Part shown: in pieces, positions 6,997 to 11,223 of the stretch
Layout: each line of letters starts with the position of its first letter
How positions within the stretch are numbered: the stretch's first letter is position 1
From: Coemansia sp. RSA 922
Taxonomy: Eukaryota; Kickxellomycota; Kickxellomycetes; Kickxellales; Kickxellaceae
Length of the DNA stretch: 11,223 bases
Assembly: GCA_027577415.1 (NCBI GenBank)
Contig: JANBQS010000849.1
Span: forward strand, 1 to 11,223
Direction of reading: 5' to 3'
Made by a program: the position numbers and the translations under genes
Notes under the pieces: generated by a model
The model's database searches: none
Told to the model about the DNA's origin: nothing
The model's input: the letters and a program-made list of their open reading frames with translations, nothing else

Positions 6997-7028
6997 TAGA
7001 TTGCAATCTATTTGAGACTTTAAAGTCT
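6997..7028. repeat. Two adjacent perfect palindromes
   Basis: TAGATTGCAATCTA (6997-7010) and AGACTTTAAAGTCT (7015-7028) are each perfect 14-bp palindromes separated by 4 bp, between the isolated TATA box and the next ORF. Dimeric transcription-factor sites are the usual explanation. No factor is assigned. Confidence 0.55.
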
Positions 7029-7117
7029 TGCATCCAACAGAGTGAAGCGCTTCTTCTTCTTGTCCTCCCCAACTTTTTTCAGAGGACACGCTCCTTGTCA
7101 AGAAAAAGTTTTTTCCT

Positions 7118-7123
7118 TATAAA
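7118..7123 (+). promoter_or_regulatory. TATA box upstream of the 114-aa ORF
   Basis: TATAAA lies 85 bp before ATG 7203. An earlier ATG at 7154 opens only MVFTFPP before a stop; if transcription begins about 30 bp after the box, that ATG would sit at the very 5' end and probably be skipped. Confidence 0.5.
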
Positions 7124-7202
7124 TTGAGCCAGGTGCCCATTCCTCCCACTAAAATGGTCTTCACTTTCCCACCCTAACATTTGACATTATTCTGCCAACT
7201 TT

Positions 7203-7547
7203 ATGTGCTCTCCACTTCACAACTTACCCAAAAGCTCTGATTCAGACCTAATGGAAATGCAATTGATACCAATTGCCTGCAAATTTAATGAAGATGGCAC
7301 AATGACAATATATTTGAATGATGATACACAGCTTACGCTAGTTGATGTAAACCTAAATTCGTTAAAAATTGGAGAGTTAATTAAAACGAAACAGCTAGAT
7401 TGCTTAGATGCAGCCAATGTTTGGTATTTCGACAGCGCTTTCAATCTAAAGGACTGTAAATATGAACAGCTAGTGATCAATTGTAGCTCTAGCCCACCTA
7501 CGAATCCATATGACTTTAGTAAAGTGTATAATTTTTTCGTCAATTAA
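7203..7547 (+). CDS. Hypothetical protein, possible Crinkler-like N-terminal domain
   Basis: A 114-aa ORF behind a TATA box in the AT-rich island. Residues about 20-95 have the character of a ubiquitin-like fold: alternating beta-type strands (IPIACKF, MTIYLND), then VDVNLNSLKIGELIKTKQ and LDAANVWYFD. This resembles the Crinkler (CRN) N-terminal domain, in which a strand ending in V-D-V/I is followed by a helix with L-K-x2-I-K and a D-A-x2-L-x-L/W strand. The resemblance is by eye only. There is no signal peptide, as is usual for fungal CRNs. CRN proteins are modular and normally carry a long C-terminal effector domain, so this one would be truncated. Another ubiquitin-fold protein, or an unrelated ORF, remains possible. 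Confidence 0.4.
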   Translation: MCSPLHNLPKSSDSDLMEMQLIPIACKFNEDGTMTIYLNDDTQLTLVDVNLNSLKIGELIKTKQLDCLDAANVWYFDSAFNLKDCKYEQLVINCSSSPPTNPYDFSKVYNFFVN

Positions 7548-7685
7548 AAGATTGAAGAAGAGAAAGCACCCCGGATTCAAGAAATCAAGGTCAATGTAGA
7601 CGAGAAGATCGTATTGACTACACGAGTAAGCGTTATTTTCATAAAGGGCGAAGTGAGGAGCACTTCTACCCAGCGAGTCCATTGA
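7548..7685 (+). pseudogene. In-frame continuation after the stop of the 114-aa ORF
   Basis: After TAA 7545-7547 the same frame stays open for 45 codons (KIEEEKAPRIQEIKVNVDEK and onward), ending at TGA 7683-7685. The composition is protein-like. It could be the next part of a gene broken by a nonsense mutation, or an exon joined by splicing I could not resolve. A GTAAGC donor-like site lies at 7626, and a branch-like CTAAT followed by TTTCAG ends at 7745. Confidence 0.35.
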
Positions 7686-7891
7686 TAGGTACACATTTAT
7701 TTAGTTGCTTATACTTACGCTAATAAATAATCCTCTGGATTTCAGCAACATCGTCTAATGGCTTTACACGGTTCGATTTGTCTGGAACATTCTCTTTAAC
7801 CTGACCAGATAGCATTTATTGACAGGTGAGCAGAATAGTCTACTCCGCCCTAACTTACCTTTCTTACATTGAGTAAATATATTCAAATTTT

Positions 7892-7897
7892 TTTATT
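7892..7897 (-). terminator. Poly(A) signal of the PKA regulatory subunit gene
   Basis: TTTATT on the + strand reads AATAAA on the - strand, about 71 nt downstream of the PKA-R stop codon. It is the nearest canonical hexamer. PKA-R and the 114-aa ORF are convergent, about 420 bp apart between stop codons. Confidence 0.5.
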
Positions 7898-7967
7898 TTC
7901 CCTGATCCTACAGGCTGTTAGAATAGGGCGTTTTCTGAAGAAGAAGAAAAGTAATGAAATGAGAAAC

Positions 7968-9422
7968 CTATGCGCTGGTCAGCGACTGGATGTGCATGTA
8001 GTTTCCAGCCTCGCGCCTAATAATATTGATGACAGGGCCAAGCAGACGGTCAAAGGCATCTTTGCTCATGCGCGCGCACTTGGTACGGCCACAAGAAATG
8101 AGAGTAGCCTGACGAGGCTGGTCGTCAAGCAATGCCAGCTCGCCAAAGTACCCGCCCTGGGACAAGGACGGATACTCGCGACTAACGCCATCAGTGTCAG
8201 TTTTATAAACACGCACGGTGCCCTGCTCGATGAGATAAAAGTCGCTGCCGGGGTCTCCCTGCTGGACAATAGCCTCGCCGTCGGCGTACCCGACAGACTC
8301 GAGTGCGTCGGCGATCTTTTGGCGCTCGTAGGGCTCGAGAGACTTGAGCAGTGGCACAGTTTCGAGGAAGCGCTCGTAGAGACGGCGTTTGCGCGACGTG
8401 CGCTCCATCAAGAGGCTGCGGAATGTAATGCGATCCAAAGCCCACAGTGTGGCGTCCGACGTGGCTGTCACCGTAGCCGCCCTGGGTGCGTTGTACATTA
8501 GAGCCAGCTCGCCAAAGCTACCACCATCCTCCACGGTGGCCACCAGCGTGGGCGCCGCGCCTTCACCACCCTTGCGCACGAAAATATCAAACGTGCCGCG
8601 CTCAACGATATAGAAGTAGTCGCCTACGCCGCCCTGCACAATAACGCTCTGTCCGCACGGCACGCGCTTCTCCTCCATGGCGTCAATGACATCGCGATAC
8701 GAGTCTTCGTCCATGTTCTTGAACAAAAAGTTGTTGTCAAGGGCTTGGCAGATTCGTTGCTTTTGGTCCTCGGTTTTGGGCACAAACTTCTTTTTGTACT
8801 CTGCCTCGGTAGTCGGATTCATCGACTCTGCAGACACGCTGAACCGCCGCCCCGCAAACGGCTGCACGTTGCCGCCGGCTGCCACTGATACCAGGCTGGA
8901 GAACTTGTCGCGCGCCTCTTCTTCCTCGTCGTCCACCTTCATGTTGGTGCTACCCTCGTCTGTCTGGTTCCCGCTGCCACCAAAGCTAAACGCTGGGTTG
9001 ATGATTCCGTGCACGCTGTCGCTTCCTCCGTTAGACCAGGCGTGCTCCGACGCCTGCCGCATCGACATGTATGGCTCGTCGTGGCTGTCGTTGGCCTCGG
9101 GCCCCGACTCACGTGGCTCCTCGACTTGGTGCCGGGCATGAGAGCTGCCAGCGCCCGACGCTCCCTCAGCCTCGCCAGCCCCAGAAGCACTGCCAGCCGC
9201 CACAGGCGCGGTCGGGTCCAAGATGGCTGGATGCATTTTAACTAGCTCCAACAGTCCCTCGCGCTGCTCGGCTAGCTTTAGATTAAAATACGTGGCGCAG
9301 AACTGGTACACGTCGGATGGCTTGCGTCGGAATATCGCCTCGCGCAATTCTGCGAGTACTTCGTTAAACTCCGCCTCATGCTCGGAGTGCCCGTCGTTGA
9401 GTGTAATCTTGTCAGAGTCCAT
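7968..9422 (-). CDS. pkaR: cAMP-dependent protein kinase regulatory subunit
   Basis: This subunit holds the PKA catalytic subunit inactive until cAMP binds. It has 484 aa from the ATG at 9422-9420; the frame extends upstream to a TTG, which is not a credible eukaryotic start. Domains in order: an N-terminal dimerisation/docking helix pair, about 18-56 (EFNEVLAELREAIF, DVYQFCATYFNLKL); an acidic, Gly/Ser-rich linker; the inhibitor site RRFS with R192, R193 and S195; then two tandem cAMP-binding domains. Their phosphate-binding cassettes are FGELALMYNAPRAA (E305, R314) and FGELALLDDQPRQA (E428, R437), each keeping the cAMP-contacting Glu and Arg nine residues apart. A Ser at the inhibitor site makes it RII-like, a substrate rather than a pseudosubstrate. 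Fungal homologues include Bcy1 and Cgs1. Single exon. Very secure call. Confidence 0.96.
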   Translation of the reverse strand: MDSDKITLNDGHSEHEAEFNEVLAELREAIFRRKPSDVYQFCATYFNLKLAEQREGLLELVKMHPAILDPTAPVAAGSASGAGEAEGASGAGSSHARHQVEEPRESGPEANDSHDEPYMSMRQASEHAWSNGGSDSVHGIINPAFSFGGSGNQTDEGSTNMKVDDEEEEARDKFSSLVSVAAGGNVQPFAGRRFSVSAESMNPTTEAEYKKKFVPKTEDQKQRICQALDNNFLFKNMDEDSYRDVIDAMEEKRVPCGQSVIVQGGVGDYFYIVERGTFDIFVRKGGEGAAPTLVATVEDGGSFGELALMYNAPRAATVTATSDATLWALDRITFRSLLMERTSRKRRLYERFLETVPLLKSLEPYERQKIADALESVGYADGEAIVQQGDPGSDFYLIEQGTVRVYKTDTDGVSREYPSLSQGGYFGELALLDDQPRQATLISCGRTKCARMSKDAFDRLLGPVINIIRREAGNYMHIQSLTSA

Positions 9423-9879
9423 TTGGCCCAATGGTGAGGTGGAGGAGATAGAAAAATGTATACAGGCGCAGCAATTAACTATTCAGGAAGAGAAAAATAA
9501 GCATGGAATAAATTGGCAAGCAAAGGAAAGTAGGAAGGATGCGCCTGGTGCATCAGTATCGCCACACTTTTCGTCTGTTGACATCCCCTGGCCCTGCTTT
9601 TGTGCGCACTCCGCCTGGGCCGCGACACCACTCAAACCTGTTTTTTTAGCAGTGGCGTTCGCCTGCATAAGCCCTCGGCCAATCCCCTGAAAGTGTCACG
9701 CCTCGTGGTGATCCAAAGTGATTGTTTAATTTCATCTGCAGAAGAAGAAAAAAAAAAAAAGCATGCTGGCTAATTAAGCCAAGTTGTAGTAGCTTCTGCC
9801 CTCTCTTTTCTGTTCTGCGTCTAATTTGTCTCTTTCCCATTTCTCAACTACAAGCTCACATACACTTTTTATTCTGTCC
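9423..9879. promoter_or_regulatory. Divergent intergenic promoter between PKA-R and CGR1
   Basis: 457 bp separate the two divergent start codons, so both promoters should lie here. A CCAAT box is present on the + strand at 9679-9683. An A-rich purine tract, GAAGAAG followed by 13 A, runs 9741-9760 and may exclude nucleosomes. No clear TATA box was seen on either side. Regulatory roles are inferred. Confidence 0.45.
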
Positions 9880-10272
9880 ATGAGTGCCGTCAAATCGTCA
9901 TCGGCTGCATCAGCCGCAGCACCACCAACAACAATATCGTCAGAGCCTGCTCCTCTTACACGAGTCAGCGGCAAGCAATGGAAGGCCGCCAGAAAGCCAA
10001 CGAACCGCTCAATGATGGCAAAGTCTTTGAGCAAGTCCTATGAGAACCGCATTCGGCAAGCCCGGGACCTCAAGGCTGTCAAGCACACCGAGGCTGAGCT
10101 GAAGGAGGAGAAGCGCGTAGAGAAAGAGGAGCACCGCAACAGGATCCTTGAGCGCAAGAAAAAGTACGAGGAGAAGCTGCGCCAAGAGCGCTACCAGGCC
10201 GAGATGTCGGCACGCAAGCGGATGCGTGTCAAGCGCAAGGAGCTGAAGGCCCGTGCCCATGCCAAACACTAG
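9880..10272 (+). CDS. CGR1: Cgr1-type rRNA-processing protein
   Basis: Cgr1 is a small nucleolar protein needed for pre-rRNA processing and 60S subunit assembly. This copy has 130 aa, close to the yeast protein (about 120 aa). After a Ser/Ala-rich N-terminus comes the family signature VSGKQWK (residues 29-35), then a long, highly charged Lys/Arg/Glu helix, about 60-125, with the basic tail KRMRVKRKELKARAHAKH typical of the family. The ATG at 9880 was chosen; the frame extends upstream only to a TTG. No intron is seen. A weak poly(A)-like ATAAAT follows the stop directly at 10273. RhoGDI follows on the same strand after 176 bp. The VSGK-x-WK motif and coiled-coil layout make the call good. Confidence 0.85.
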   Translation: MSAVKSSSAASAAAPPTTISSEPAPLTRVSGKQWKAARKPTNRSMMAKSLSKSYENRIRQARDLKAVKHTEAELKEEKRVEKEEHRNRILERKKKYEEKLRQERYQAEMSARKRMRVKRKELKARAHAKH

Positions 10273-10335
10273 ATAAATATAGCATTTCGATTTAATCCAC
10301 AGATCTGCCAAACGTCTTTGTTGTTGCTTCGGCAG

Positions 10336-10415
10336 GTAAGCAATGTTTGTACCGATGGTGACGCCCTTCCTCTTTTCTAACCGATTACTATTATTTCAAT
10401 TTTCCACTCCATCAG
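10336..10415 (+). other. Probable 5'-UTR intron of the RhoGDI gene
   Basis: The donor CAG|GTAAGC is followed by a branch-like CTAAC (10377-10381), a pyrimidine-rich stretch and the acceptor ATCAG at 10415. The 80-bp length is close to that of the coding intron (94 bp). The segment contains ATGs at 10343 and 10355, out of frame with RhoGDI, that splicing would remove. Inference from motifs only. Confidence 0.5.
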
Positions 10416-10448
10416 TACACTGTTTTCTATTTGTTTGTGAATTCCGTC

Positions 10449-11127
10449 ATGTCTACCCAGCAGGATAACGATGAATTGCTCCCTACCCAGACCGAGAACT
10501 ACCGGGTCAGCGAGAAGAAGGCTGTCGATGAGCTCCAGAATCTCGATGCCAACGACGAATCGCTAAACAAGTGGAAGGCATCTCTTGGTCTTGGCCAAGC
10601 CGAATGTACGTGCCACTCTTATGTAAATTTCACCCTCATCTGTACATATTACACACATACTCACTCTGTAATGTCTTTCATTCTTTTTTCTGTGAATAGT
10701 GCGTTTCCCCGATGACAAGCGCACTGTTATTGTCCAGGCCCTGGTTCTGCAGTCCGGCGACCACGTTATCCGGATGGACGTGTCTAACGATAAAGCCATT
10801 GAGGAGCTCAGCAAGAGGATTGTTTCCATCAAGGAGGGCATAGAGTACACTTTCAAGATCGAGTTTGTGGTCCAGCGCGAAGTCGTTTCCGGCCTCGTAT
10901 TCCTCCAGAAGCTCAAGCGCTTGAATGTTACTGTTGAGCGCACGGAAGATATGTGTGGAAGCTTTGGCCCGAAATACGAGACCCAGGAGAAGAGGTTCCC
11001 TGTTGCCACTGCTCCCTCGGGTATGTTGGCTCGTGGCATTTACAACATTAGGAGTAGGTTTGTTGACGATGACGGCGTCGTCCACCTCGATTGGACCTGG
11101 AAGCTGGAGATCAAGAAGGAGTGGTAG
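10449..11127 (+). CDS. RDI1: Rho GDP-dissociation inhibitor (two exons: 10449-10605, 10700-11127)
   Basis: RhoGDI extracts prenylated Rho-family GTPases (Cdc42, Rho1) from membranes and keeps them in the GDP-bound state in the cytosol. Joining the two exons gives 194 aa, the usual size. Residues about 16-50 form the N-terminal regulatory arm (ENYRVSEKKAVDELQNLDAN, then DESLNKWKASLG), which binds the GTPase switch regions. The C-terminal immunoglobulin-like, prenyl-binding domain follows, with conserved REVVSGLVFLQ, SFGPK, GMLARG, SRFVDDD and the closing HLDWTWKLEIKKEW. The intron splits the Leu53 codon (T|TG). The ATG at 10449 is chosen because the frame above it begins only at a TTG. The conservation makes this call very secure. 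Confidence 0.95.
10606..10699 (+). other. Coding intron of the RhoGDI gene
   Basis: A 94-bp intron with donor GTACGT and acceptor GAATAG, inserted after the first base of the Leu53 codon. Removing it joins GLGQAE to LRFPDDKR, restoring the RhoGDI frame; reading through gives a stop soon after. A CTCAC branch-like site lies about 40 bp before the acceptor. Confidence 0.88.
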
Positions 11128-11168
11128 TTTGTCTGTTCTTTCATCACCCCCTGCTTTGTCTATCCACC

Positions 11169-11174
11169 ATTAAA
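11169..11174 (+). terminator. Probable poly(A) signal of RhoGDI
   Basis: ATTAAA, the common variant hexamer, lies 42 nt after the RhoGDI stop. No AATAAA is nearer before the window ends. Confidence 0.4.
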
Positions 11175-11223
11175 CACTCTCGAAACCACTGGTGCATGAG
11201 CCAGAGCAATTGTGCCTGGATCC

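Noticed and set aside
7869..8501. 210-codon + strand frame antisense to the PKA-R 3' end
   Set aside because: Mirrors PKA-R codons on the opposite strand; the PKA-R domain evidence is decisive.
9774..10034. Minus-strand ORF overlapping the CGR1 start
   Set aside because: Overlaps the well-supported Cgr1 start on the other strand; no recognisable domain and no promoter.
1..11223. tRNA, rRNA, CRISPR or bacterial operon features
   Set aside because: None was recognised; introns, AATAAA signals and protein families are eukaryotic.

Overview
This looks like a eukaryotic nuclear fragment, most likely from a fungus and probably not a typical ascomycete yeast. Four of the five well-recognised genes read as single open frames. 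One gene has a short GT-AG intron, poly(A) signals are AATAAA-like, and the protein set fits a fungus (Cgr1, a paxillin-like LIM protein, a fungal-style PKA regulatory subunit, RhoGDI). The coding regions are GC-rich and the central non-coding part is clearly AT-rich. An early-diverging lineage (zygomycete or chytrid type) is my inference, resting mainly on a possible Crinkler-like ORF; I cannot place the species.

Layout, left to right. (1) 1-1458 (+): C-terminal part of a three-LIM-domain, paxillin-like protein, cut by the window edge. (2) 1657-3516 (+): the replication licensing factor Cdt1, with both its geminin/MCM-type middle domain and its C-terminal winged helix. (3) 3517-7967: a ~4.4 kb AT-rich island. 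It holds a tandem array of four homologous ~0.4 kb units (about 4740-6325), each with a TATA-like box 82-84 bp upstream of the ancestral start position and each encoding a single C2H2-type zinc finger in a microprotein. Units 3 and 4 are intact (55 and 54 aa); units 1 and 2 have lost the ancestral start and shifted frame but keep a 29-aa zinc-finger ORF. Further right are an isolated TATA box, two perfect palindromes and a 114-aa ORF that may carry a Crinkler-like ubiquitin-fold N-terminus and is followed by 45 more open codons after an in-frame stop. (4) 7968-9422 (-): regulatory subunit of cAMP-dependent protein kinase. (5) 9880-10272 (+): Cgr1-type rRNA-processing protein, divergent from the PKA gene. 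(6) 10449-11127 (+): Rho GDP-dissociation inhibitor with one coding intron and a likely 5'-UTR intron.

The flanking genes are housekeeping or signalling genes (cytoskeleton/polarity, DNA replication, cAMP signalling, ribosome biogenesis, Rho GTPase control) that do not form one pathway. The part most likely to be undescribed is the tandem family of single-zinc-finger microprotein genes in the AT-rich island. Homology between its units is visible directly in the promoters, the N-termini and the zinc fingers. Several apparent open-frame starts in the window are non-ATG; I moved the starts of PKA-R, Cgr1 and RhoGDI to the first plausible ATG.
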